From Amarobacter sp964507025 (lineage in GTDB: Bacteria; Chloroflexota; Dehalococcoidia; Tepidiformales; Tepidiformaceae), in contig CAZDOK010000001.1 of the NCBI GenBank assembly GCA_964507025.1, positions 1 through 64,000 on the forward strand: 64,000 nucleotides of DNA, given 5' to 3'. Each line of letters opens with the position of its first letter. Position 1 is the stretch's first letter. The position numbers and the translations under genes are program-made. Shown here in pieces: positions 8,381 through 15,522 of the stretch. The notes beneath the pieces are model-generated. The model was given only the letters and a program-made list of their open reading frames with translations, ran no database searches and was not told the origin of the DNA.

Positions 8381-9315
8381 TCCGTGACGAATGTCCGGGG
8401 GCCGTCGTGCTCCGTCAACCGGCCAACACCCGGGAACGGGTTGTGCACGCAGATCAGCAAGGCGTTCTCGCGCAGTGCCCGCTGGGCCAGCATCTTCTTC
8501 GTCTCCAGCGAGACCAGCGGGAGGATATCGAACGCGGAGATCCAGGCCGGCCGCTCGACTTGCACCGCATGCTGCACGAGGTCGCCGGTGTAGATCGCCG
8601 TCTGTCCCCTGGAGCTGAGGGCGATGGACGCGTGGTCCGCGGTGTGCCCCGGCGTGGGCCAGAACCTGACCCCGGGGATGAGTTCCGTCTCGCCTTCGAC
8701 AAGCTCCAGCTGCCCGGCAGCTTCGAGCGGCTCGAAGTTCTCGGCGAAGTAGGTCCCCCGCGTCCGCTCGTTCGGGTGCCGGGCAGCCTCATACTCTCCC
8801 GCCTGCACGTAGTAGCGGGCATTCGGGAACGTGGGCACCGCGCGACCATCGGCCCCGAGAACGGTGTTCCAGCCGCAGTGATCGACATGCAGGTGCGTAT
8901 TCGCCACGGCCGTGATTTCGGCAGGCGTCAGTCCCAGTGCGGCCAGCCCATCCAGCAGATGCCCGTAGTCCCCAGGGAAGGCGCGCTCACGCACGGCGCC
9001 GCTGACTTTGTTGCCCATGCCCGTATCCACCACCAGCACCTGCTCGCCGCTCCGGACGACAATGCAGTTGAGGCCGAGCTTCACCCGGTTGTCGGCGTCG
9101 ATGTTCTCCCGCCCGATGACGGGCTCCCACATGACCTTCGGGATCAGGCCCATCACGGCGCCGGCGTCAAGCTTCATGTAGCCGTCGCTGATCACTGCGA
9201 TTTCGAGGTCGCCAACCTGGTACCTGGCAGGGGGATCCACGACTGCAGACCATACGGGCGGAGGGCAGGCGAGGGCAATTTCGCGACCGAGCGTATCTTG
9301 GCAGTTGCAACTCAT
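8377..9315 (-). CDS. metallo-beta-lactamase fold hydrolase
   Basis: An MBL-fold enzyme with the metal signature NTHLHVDHCGWN (HxHxDH), the third His in TPGHTADH, the Asp in YTGDLVQH and the last His in CVHNPFP. It resembles the lactonase/AttM-like and generic MBL hydrolase group; the substrate is unknown. The start is uncertain: ATG 9315 gives a short Cys-rich leader, while GTG 9240 would start at VDPPARYQVGDLEI, just before the first strand. No clear ribosome binding site supports either. It is the first gene of the minus-strand cluster with the GcvT-like and NUDIX-like genes and is divergent from the ECF transporter operon. Confidence 0.8.
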   Translation of the reverse strand: MSCNCQDTLGREIALACPPPVWSAVVDPPARYQVGDLEIAVISDGYMKLDAGAVMGLIPKVMWEPVIGRENIDADNRVKLGLNCIVVRSGEQVLVVDTGMGNKVSGAVRERAFPGDYGHLLDGLAALGLTPAEITAVANTHLHVDHCGWNTVLGADGRAVPTFPNARYYVQAGEYEAARHPNERTRGTYFAENFEPLEAAGQLELVEGETELIPGVRFWPTPGHTADHASIALSSRGQTAIYTGDLVQHAVQVERPAWISAFDILPLVSLETKKMLAQRALRENALLICVHNPFPGVGRLTEHDGPRTFVTE

Positions 9316-9394
9316 TGCAACGGGATGGGCACTTCCGGCAAACTGATATGAACGGCCGGGAGTCTCCGGCTGCTTGATCAACGGGGGAGGATCC

Positions 9395-10069
9395 ATGCCC
9401 GCACCGCTCTTCTTACTTCACGCGCCAGACGGGTTCTTTTCCACCCCTGTGGCCCTCGCTTTCTGGGTGGTGACGGTCGCCGCCCTGGGCATCTCGTTGC
9501 GCCGGGCCGGTGCGCAGCTCGATGAGCGGGCAGTGCCGCTCATGGGCGTGATGGCGGCGTTCATCTTCGCCGCGCAGATGTTCAACTTCCAGATTCCCGG
9601 CGGTACATCGGGCCACCTCTTGGGCGGCGTGCTCGCGGCCGTCCTCCTCGGCCCCTATGCAGGCACCATCGTGATGGCCTGCGTGATTTCCGTGCAGGCA
9701 CTGGTCTTCCAGGACGGGGGCCTCCTTGTGCTGGGAGCCAACATCTTCAACATGGGTCTCATTGGCACCTTCGGGGGCTACTGGCTCTACCGGACCGTCG
9801 CCGCCGTGCTCGGTGGCGAACAGCGTGGCCGCCTCCCTGCCGCCGCCGTGGCCGCGTGGACCTCGGTGGTTGCCGCTGCTGTCCTCACTTCGTTCCAGCT
9901 CGCAATCTCCGACACCACATCGCTGCCGACCGCGCTCGCCGCGATGGTCGGCTGGCACGTGATTATCGGAGTGGGCGAAGCGGTCATCACGGTTGGCGCG
10001 CTCAGCTTCATCGCCGCCAGCCGCGCCGACCTGCTCCGGCTTCGCGAAAGCCACATGGCACAGGCTTAG
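9395..10069 (+). CDS. cbiM: ECF transporter substrate-binding membrane protein CbiM/NikM
   Basis: A 224-residue polytopic membrane protein, the Co2+/Ni2+ selectivity component of an energy-coupling factor transporter. It has about six or seven hydrophobic segments, the family motif QMFNFQIPGGTSGHLLGG (metal-loop His) and the GANIFNMG segment. The N-terminal metal-binding motif of the family, HxPDGF, is present as HAPDGFF. Here His is residue 9, because seven extra residues (PAPLFLL) follow Met1, whereas most homologues begin Met-His. The start ATG has a strong GGGGGAGG 5 nt upstream, so the extension looks real unless it is processed. It opens the operon cbiM, PDGLE gene, cbiQ, cbiO. Confidence 0.88.
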   Translation: MPAPLFLLHAPDGFFSTPVALAFWVVTVAALGISLRRAGAQLDERAVPLMGVMAAFIFAAQMFNFQIPGGTSGHLLGGVLAAVLLGPYAGTIVMACVISVQALVFQDGGLLVLGANIFNMGLIGTFGGYWLYRTVAAVLGGEQRGRLPAAAVAAWTSVVAAAVLTSFQLAISDTTSLPTALAAMVGWHVIIGVGEAVITVGALSFIAASRADLLRLRESHMAQA

Positions 10070-10081
10070 GGAGGATTCAGC

Positions 10082-10417
10082 GTGTCGAACGTTACCGTGG
10101 AGACATCTTTCTTCCGCCGCTACCGCTGGGCAATCGCCGGCCTGGCTATCGCAGCCCTGGTGGTCATCATCCTCGCACCGCTTGCCTCGTCCGATCCCGA
10201 TGGCCTCGATCGCGTGTCTGAAGACAAGGGATTTGCCGAAGAGGGCAAGGATGCCCCCTACGAATTCCTCCCCGACTACTCGATCCCGGGAATAGACAAT
10301 GAGCGCGCCACGGTGATCATCGCCGGCCTTGCCGGAGTCGCGATTGTGTTCGTCCTTACCACGGCGTTTGGCGCCTACGTCCGCCAGCAGCAATCCCGCC
10401 GGAGCAACCAGACCTGA
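10082..10417 (+). CDS. PDGLE-domain (CbiN-like) component of metal ECF transporter
   Basis: A 111-residue protein with two membrane helices (about 15-33 and 77-97) and the diagnostic SSDPDGLDRV motif between them. PDGLE proteins replace CbiN or NikN as the small extra component of cobalt/nickel ECF transporters. It starts at GTG with GGGAGGATTCAGC upstream and follows cbiM after 12 nt. Its stop overlaps the proposed CTG start of cbiQ. Confidence 0.85.
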   Translation: MSNVTVETSFFRRYRWAIAGLAIAALVVIILAPLASSDPDGLDRVSEDKGFAEEGKDAPYEFLPDYSIPGIDNERATVIIAGLAGVAIVFVLTTAFGAYVRQQQSRRSNQT

Positions 10418-11208
10418 ACCTCGACCGCTACGTCCCGCGCGAAAGCCCGATCCACCGGGCCGACGCGCGGCTCAAGTTCCTCTTGGTGGTGGGCTTCATC
10501 CTTGCGGTGAGCTTGCTCCCGGTCGGATCTTTCGCCGCGCTCGGCATCGCGTGGGCCGTACTGGCGGGGGTCTCGATCGCCGCCAGGCTCGGCCCGGTCC
10601 GCATGGTCCGCGGCTCGTTCGTCGCGCTGCCCTTCATCGTCGCCGCCTTCCCGTTGCTGTTCACGAAGAAAGGCGATCCGATCGGGACCGTCGACCTCTG
10701 GCTGTTCGACCTCACGCTCAGCGGCGAGGGCCTGCGGATCGTCCTCACCATCATGCTCAAGAGCTGGGTGAGCGTGCAGGCGGCGACGCTCCTCGTGTTC
10801 TCCACGCCGTTCCACGACCTCCTGGAGGGGCTCGCGCGCCTGCGGCTCCCCAAGTTGATGGTGGCCATCATCTCGCTGATGTACCGGTACCTGGCCGTGC
10901 TTACCGGCGAAGCCTCCCGGATGATGCGAGCGCGCGCCTCTCGTGCGGCGTCGCTCCCCGGTGCGAAGCGGCCGGGAGTCGCCTGGCAGGCTCGTGTCGT
11001 AGGCAACATGGTTGGTTCGCTCTTCATCCGCTCCTACGAACGGAGCGAGCGCGTGTACCTCGCGATGCAGTCGCGCGGCTACACTGGTCACATTCGTCAC
11101 ATCCACGACCGCCCGTTCCCGCGTGGACAGGCGTTGGTGCTGGTCGCCGCGCTCGCACTGCTGGTGGCCTTCGAAGTGACAGCCCACTCCTGGTTGCCCC
11201 ACGCATGA
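10414..11208 (+). CDS. cbiQ: ECF transporter transmembrane coupling protein CbiQ, CTG start
   Basis: The T-component of the transporter. The first ordinary start codon in frame is TTG 10483, which would delete conserved N-terminal residues. The sequence before it, NLDRYVPRESPIHRADARLK, is a typical CbiQ amino terminus. The only well placed initiator is CTG at 10414, overlapping the TGA of the PDGLE gene (CTGA), with GGAG at 10401-10404, 9 nt upstream. From there the protein is 264 residues with about five membrane helices. The two coupling-helix motifs that contact CbiO are present, ARASRA and MQSRGY. It ends in an ATGA overlap with cbiO. Confidence 0.85.
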   Translation: MNLDRYVPRESPIHRADARLKFLLVVGFILAVSLLPVGSFAALGIAWAVLAGVSIAARLGPVRMVRGSFVALPFIVAAFPLLFTKKGDPIGTVDLWLFDLTLSGEGLRIVLTIMLKSWVSVQAATLLVFSTPFHDLLEGLARLRLPKLMVAIISLMYRYLAVLTGEASRMMRARASRAASLPGAKRPGVAWQARVVGNMVGSLFIRSYERSERVYLAMQSRGYTGHIRHIHDRPFPRGQALVLVAALALLVAFEVTAHSWLPHA

Positions 11209-11969
11209 CGGCTGAAACAACGCTTCCTCACCCCGCGACCGCCGCAGCACCATCGGCGCCGCTCTCGGTCGAGATCCGCGACCTGCGCTTTGTGTATCCC
11301 GATGGCTTCGAGGCGCTCAAGGGCATTTCGCTGGCGATTGCCCGAGGCGAGAAGGTCGCGCTCATTGGGCCGAACGGCGCCGGGAAGAGCACGCTGATGC
11401 TCCACCTCAACGGCATCAACGAACCAACCGGCGGGACTGTGGCTATCGCGGGGATGCCGGTCATCCGCCAGAACATCGGCCGTATCCGGGCTGAGGTCGG
11501 CCTCGTGTTCCAGGACCCCGACGACCAGCTCTTCAGCCCGACGGTATACGACGATGTCGCCTTCGGGCCTATCCACATGGGATTGCCCAAGGAGGAGGTC
11601 GATACGCGGGTGACTGCCGCGCTGGCGGCCGTGGGCCTCGCTGGTTTCGAGCGGCGCCAGCCGTTCCACCTGTCGATCGGCCAGCGCAAACGCGCCGCGC
11701 TCGCGACGGTCCTTTCCATGTCGCCCAGTGTGCTCGTGCTCGATGAGCCATCTGCGGGCCTCGACCCCCGGGGGCGTCGCGAGCTCATCAACCTGCTCCG
11801 GGGGCTCGACCAGACCATGCTCGTGAGCACGCACGACATGAAGCTGGTCGCCGAGATCTTCCCCCGGACGGTCATCGTGGATGGCGGGCTCGTGGTGGCC
11901 GATGGCCCCACCGGGGCAATCCTGGCCGACGCTGCCCTGCTCGAAGCACATGGCCTCGAACAGCCCTGA
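11205..11969 (+). CDS. cbiO: ECF transporter ATPase CbiO
   Basis: A 254-residue ABC ATPase with an N-terminal extension of about 20 residues. Visible motifs are Walker A GPNGAGKST, the Q-loop VFQDPDDQLF, the signature LSIGQRKR (the cobalt-type variant of LSGGQ), Walker B VLVLDEPSAGLD and the switch His in STHDMK. The DPDDQ segment after the Q-loop is typical of cobalt/nickel ECF ATPases. The ATG overlaps the cbiQ stop by 4 nt. One ATPase gene in the cluster suggests a CbiO homodimer. Confidence 0.93.
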   Translation: MTAETTLPHPATAAAPSAPLSVEIRDLRFVYPDGFEALKGISLAIARGEKVALIGPNGAGKSTLMLHLNGINEPTGGTVAIAGMPVIRQNIGRIRAEVGLVFQDPDDQLFSPTVYDDVAFGPIHMGLPKEEVDTRVTAALAAVGLAGFERRQPFHLSIGQRKRAALATVLSMSPSVLVLDEPSAGLDPRGRRELINLLRGLDQTMLVSTHDMKLVAEIFPRTVIVDGGLVVADGPTGAILADAALLEAHGLEQP

Positions 11970-12009
11970 ATCGGCAGTCTCCCAGTGACGGAAACCGTGC
12001 CTCCGCTCG

Positions 12010-12015
12010 TATACT
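12010..12015 (+). promoter_or_regulatory. -10 box of likely leaderless promoter (SirB1-like gene)
   Basis: TATACT (5 of 6 to TATAAT) ends 7 nt before the GTG start at 12023, so transcription would begin at or next to the start codon. No convincing -35 and no Shine-Dalgarno sequence are seen. Confidence 0.5.
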
Positions 12016-12022
12016 GATTGCA

Positions 12023-12862
12023 GTGCGCAACGCAGACTTCGACGCGTTCTCCTTCGCGATCAGGGGTGCCGACCACGAGGTCGATCTCTACGGCGCGGCC
12101 ATGACCATCGCGCGGATTGGCGGACACGACGTTGACCCGCACGCCGCCGCGGCCCGGCTCGATGCATTCGCCGAAGCTGCCCGCGATCGCGCCGGAGAGG
12201 GCGCCTCGCCCGATGCGCTCGCCAATGCCATCGAGCATGAGCTCTTCACCATCCAGGGTTTCCACGGCAACACGGTGGACTATGCCAAACCCGAAAACAG
12301 CTACCTCGACCGCGTGATCGAAACGCGGGCAGGGATTCCGATCAGCCTCTCGCTGGTATACATGGAGGTTGCCCAGCGCGCAGGTCTCGACTGCGATGGA
12401 GTCGGCTACCCCGGTCACTTCATCGTGCGCTATGGCGGCCCGGAGCACCCGGTGTACGTCGATCCGTTCCAGCAGGGGGCGCGGATCGATCGCGCGGAGC
12501 TCCTCGCGCGTCTTCGCACACTGAAGCTCGGCGCTACCAACGCCGAGACCTTCCTCGCCGCGGTGACTCGCCGGCAGATCCTCCAGCGCATGCTGAACAA
12601 CCTCCATGCCATCTTCCGCGACCGGCGAGATATCGAGCGCTGGTACGCCACCATCGAACTGCAGCTGCGCCTCGAGCCGTGGAACGCTGCCCTTGTGGGC
12701 GAGCGCGGCATGCTGCACTACCGACTCGGGCGCATCGAGGAGGCGTTCCGCGACCTCGAAGCCTACGTCTCGAGCACGGACCACGTCGAGACCAGTGCCG
12801 GCGCCATCCGCCTGCTCGACCAACTTCGCCTCCGCTATGGGGGCACGGGGGAACCGCGATGA
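12023..12862 (+). CDS. SirB1 family transglutaminase-like/TPR protein
   Basis: A 279-residue protein of the SirB1 (transglutaminase-core 2) family. The pattern LDRVIETRAGIPISLSLVYMEVAQRAGL is followed by GVGYPGHFIVRY and YVDPFQQG; the classical transglutaminase Cys is replaced by Ser in the SLSLVY helix, while the PGH and DPF residues remain. The C-terminal third (about 180-270) is TPR-like helical repeat, including MLNNLHAIF and a RRDIERW helix. Most members have no known biochemical role. The start is GTG 12023 with a -10 box immediately upstream. The regulator gene follows with an ATGA overlap. Confidence 0.82.
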   Translation: MRNADFDAFSFAIRGADHEVDLYGAAMTIARIGGHDVDPHAAAARLDAFAEAARDRAGEGASPDALANAIEHELFTIQGFHGNTVDYAKPENSYLDRVIETRAGIPISLSLVYMEVAQRAGLDCDGVGYPGHFIVRYGGPEHPVYVDPFQQGARIDRAELLARLRTLKLGATNAETFLAAVTRRQILQRMLNNLHAIFRDRRDIERWYATIELQLRLEPWNAALVGERGMLHYRLGRIEEAFRDLEAYVSSTDHVETSAGAIRLLDQLRLRYGGTGEPR

Positions 12863-13635
12863 CTCCAGTGACCGATGTTCGCCATGCGCCCGCGCGCGGC
12901 CGCCAGGCACTCCAGCGCTCCATCGCCTGGTATCTGCGTCAGCTCAGTCGCGTGCTCAACGTGCTTTCCGATGAGGAGCTCGACCGCCTCGTCCCGCTGC
13001 TCACCGAGCGCCAGTTCAGGCCGCGCCAGGTGCTCTTCACAGCGGGCGACCCGGCCGAGCGCGTCTACCTGATCCTCAAAGGGCGGGTGAAGATCTACCA
13101 GGTGGCCGAAAACGGCAAGGAGATCATCCTCGACGTGGTCGGCAAGGGCGGCGTCGTTGGCGACATGGCGATCGTCGAAAACGGCGAACGCACCGCCTGC
13201 GCCCAGTCGATCGACGACACGATGGCGGTCTCCATCTCCTGGGAGGACTTCGCCCACCTTCTGCAGCAGTCTCCCCGCCTGGGTTTCGCGATGATGGAAC
13301 TGATGGCGCACCGCCTCGCCGGCATGCAGCGCACTTTCATGAACATCGTCTCGAAGCCTGTTTCCGCCCGCCTGGCGGACACCTTGATCAGCCGGCAGGA
13401 AGACGGATTCGTCAACCTTGGCCTCACGCACCAGGAGTTGGCCCAGACCATCGGTACGAGCCGCGAGACAGTGACCGCGCTGCTCAGCCGGTTCGTCACG
13501 CTTGGAGCGATCACCCCCGTGCCCGATGGGTACCGGATCACCGATGAAGACCTGCTGGACGATATCGCCAATGGCGACGTCCCGGTCTCGCCGCGCCATC
13601 CGGTCACCCCCCAGGCGAGTACCATGGCGGGGTGA
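12859..13635 (+). CDS. Crp/Fnr family transcriptional regulator
   Basis: A 258-residue regulator. The cyclic-nucleotide-binding-like beta barrel spans about 45-160 (FTAGDPAERVYLILKGRVK, VGDMAIVENGERTA). A long dimer helix follows, then a winged helix with LTHQELAQTIG and recognition helix TSRETVTALL. The recognition helix keeps the Arg and Glu that read TGTGA half-sites in E. coli CRP, but Ala replaces the third contact Arg. No Fe-S cysteine cluster is present, so an FNR-type oxygen sensor is unlikely; the ligand is not predictable. ATG 12859 overlaps the upstream stop. A TGTGA-N6-TCACA site lies at 22327-22342. Confidence 0.9.
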   Translation: MTPVTDVRHAPARGRQALQRSIAWYLRQLSRVLNVLSDEELDRLVPLLTERQFRPRQVLFTAGDPAERVYLILKGRVKIYQVAENGKEIILDVVGKGGVVGDMAIVENGERTACAQSIDDTMAVSISWEDFAHLLQQSPRLGFAMMELMAHRLAGMQRTFMNIVSKPVSARLADTLISRQEDGFVNLGLTHQELAQTIGTSRETVTALLSRFVTLGAITPVPDGYRITDEDLLDDIANGDVPVSPRHPVTPQASTMAG

Positions 13636-14339
13636 TGGCCCAGAGCGCCCCCGCCTTCCAGCACCTCCTCCCGGGACGCAGCGGCCCCGCCATCATCGCC
13701 CACGGCGGGGGCAACTCCATCGACCGTGTCCACGACTACGTCGCCGCGGGCGCGGACTACCTCGAGGTCGACCTCTGGGTACATCGTGGGCGCTTCGAGG
13801 CGCGGCACGAGCGGCGTGTCCGCATGCTCCCGCTCCTGTTCGAAAAATGGTACCTGCGGCGCGTCCCCAGCCCTCATTACGGCCTGGTCGAACTCCTCGA
13901 GGCTGCCGCCGGCAGTTCCGCCGGCATCTTTCTCGACCTGAAGAACGGTGGCGCCGATGCCGCGGAAGCTCTGACGGGGGTCATCGCTGAAGCCGAGCAC
14001 CAGCCCCGGATCGTGGCCTCATCGCAGCAATGGAAAGTGCTTCGGGCCGTGGCCGAACGGTTGCCCGGAGTCGACACCTTCTACTCCATCGATGTTCGCG
14101 CCAAGCTCGACCTGTTCCTTTCTGTCTCGGATCGTGACATGCGGCCCCGCGGCATCTCCTGCCGCCACTCGCTGCTCAGCGAGCTGGTCGTGCGCCAGTT
14201 GATCGACCGCGGCCTTGTGGTTGTCGCCTGGACCGTTGATGACATCGAGCGCGGCCGCGAGCTTGCGGCCTGGGGCGTCCACGGGCTCACCACCCACCGC
14301 GTCGCCGAGATGCACGCGGCGCTGGGCAGCGGTTCTTGA
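13632..14339 (+). CDS. glycerophosphodiester phosphodiesterase family protein
   Basis: A 235-residue TIM-barrel GDPD-like protein. It has AHGGGNSIDRVHDYVAAGADYLEVDLWVHRG at the N-terminus (HRG-like HGG motif with the catalytic His and the ExD metal pair), then ARHERR, LDLKNGG and the C-terminal VAWTVDD and GVHGLTTHR strands. The GDPD insertion is short and the usual HRG is HGG, so substrate may differ from glycerophosphodiesters. GTG 13632 is followed directly by ATG 13635; either could start. It overlaps the regulator stop and its own end overlaps hemW by 4 nt, so it is co-transcribed with both. Confidence 0.8.
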   Translation: MMAQSAPAFQHLLPGRSGPAIIAHGGGNSIDRVHDYVAAGADYLEVDLWVHRGRFEARHERRVRMLPLLFEKWYLRRVPSPHYGLVELLEAAAGSSAGIFLDLKNGGADAAEALTGVIAEAEHQPRIVASSQQWKVLRAVAERLPGVDTFYSIDVRAKLDLFLSVSDRDMRPRGISCRHSLLSELVVRQLIDRGLVVVAWTVDDIERGRELAAWGVHGLTTHRVAEMHAALGSGS

Positions 14340-15511
14340 GCGCGCTCGCCGTCTACGTGCACATCCCGTTTTGCACGGTGAAGTGCGGCTACTGTGATTT
14401 CAATGCCTATGCCGGCATGGATGGCCTGAAGGACGCCTATGGCGCTGCCATGGTCGCTGAGATCCGGGCGAACGCGCCCCTGCTGGAAGGCCGGACGGTC
14501 ACCTCGATCGGTTTCGGAGGTGGCACCCCGAGTGAGGTGTCCCCAGCCCACATCGCGGCCGTTATCGGTGAGCTCCGGCGTCACGCCTTGCTCGATCGGC
14601 TTGCGGAGGTCACGCTCGAGGCCAATCCCGGGACCCTGGATGGGCCGGCGCTCCAGGCGCTCCGCGCCGCGGGGGTCACCCGCCTCTCGCTCGGTGCCCA
14701 GAGCTTTCACCCCGAAGAACTCCGCTTCCTCGACCGGATCCACTCGGCAGAGGCAACCGCCGCGGCAACAGAGCTCGCCCGCCGGGCCGGGTTCGAGAGC
14801 ATCGGCCTCGACCTTATCTACGGCCTGCCCGGGCAGACACTCGACCGCTGGTGGGCGTCGCTCCAGGCCGCGATCGACCTGGGCCCCGATCACATCTCCT
14901 GTTACGCCCTCACCGTGGAAGAAGGCACCCTCCTTGGGCGGCGCGTGCGTGAAGGTACGGTCGTCGCGCTTGACCCGGATGCTGTCGCCGACCAGTACGA
15001 GGCCGCCACCGAGGTGCTCGACGCCGCCGGCTACCTGCATTACGAGCTTTCGAACTGGGCGCGGCCGGGCCACCACTCCCGCCACAACCTCGCGTATTGG
15101 ACTGACGGCGAGTACCTGGCCATTGGCGCCGGCGCCCATGGCTACATCGATGGCGAACGGTATGAAAACGTCGCGCATCCCCGCGCCTACATCGAGGCGG
15201 TACGAGAAAACGCGCCCGCGGTGCGGCCTGCGCTCGCCTCGAGCTACCGCCCGGACGTGGCCACGGCAATAGCCGATTGGTTCTCGCTGCGGCTGCGGCT
15301 GGTGGAGGGCTTCCGCGAAGAGGAGTTCCGGGTTCGCTTCGGAATCGACCTCGACCGGGTTGCCGCACCGGTGATCGACGAGTGCGCCACTGCCGGTGTG
15401 CTGGAACGTTCGCCTCGCATTCGACTCAGCCGACGAGGCCGGCTCCTGCACGGAGAGGTCAGCGCGCGCTTCCTCGCCCACGTCGGGCCGGCGCCGGTCG
15501 CGAGCCGGTAG
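14336..15511 (+). CDS. hemW: HemW-like radical SAM heme chaperone
   Basis: A 391-residue radical SAM protein of the HemN/HemW family. The N-terminal VYVHIPFCTVKCGYCDF contains the CxxxCxxC cluster motif with the aromatic after it, as in HemW and unlike true HemN, which needs extra N-terminal residues. GFGGGTPSEV, LEANPG, SLGAQSF and GLDLIYGLPGQT follow, and the C-terminal HemN domain ends the protein. HemW proteins bind heme and deliver it to respiratory enzymes rather than oxidising coproporphyrinogen. The start is TTG 14336, overlapping the GDPD gene. Confidence 0.9.
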   Translation: MSALAVYVHIPFCTVKCGYCDFNAYAGMDGLKDAYGAAMVAEIRANAPLLEGRTVTSIGFGGGTPSEVSPAHIAAVIGELRRHALLDRLAEVTLEANPGTLDGPALQALRAAGVTRLSLGAQSFHPEELRFLDRIHSAEATAAATELARRAGFESIGLDLIYGLPGQTLDRWWASLQAAIDLGPDHISCYALTVEEGTLLGRRVREGTVVALDPDAVADQYEAATEVLDAAGYLHYELSNWARPGHHSRHNLAYWTDGEYLAIGAGAHGYIDGERYENVAHPRAYIEAVRENAPAVRPALASSYRPDVATAIADWFSLRLRLVEGFREEEFRVRFGIDLDRVAAPVIDECATAGVLERSPRIRLSRRGRLLHGEVSARFLAHVGPAPVASR

Positions 15512-15514
15512 ACT
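15509..15514 (+). promoter_or_regulatory. -10 box of possible leaderless promoter (selB)
   Basis: TAGACT lies across the hemW stop region and ends 8 nt before the selB ATG at 15523. No Shine-Dalgarno sequence sits between them, which suggests a leaderless or internal promoter. Confidence 0.4.
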
Positions 15515-15522
15515 CGAATCCC

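Noticed and set aside
12859..13635. FNR-type oxygen sensor
   Set aside because: The cysteine set needed for the N-terminal Fe-S cluster is absent.
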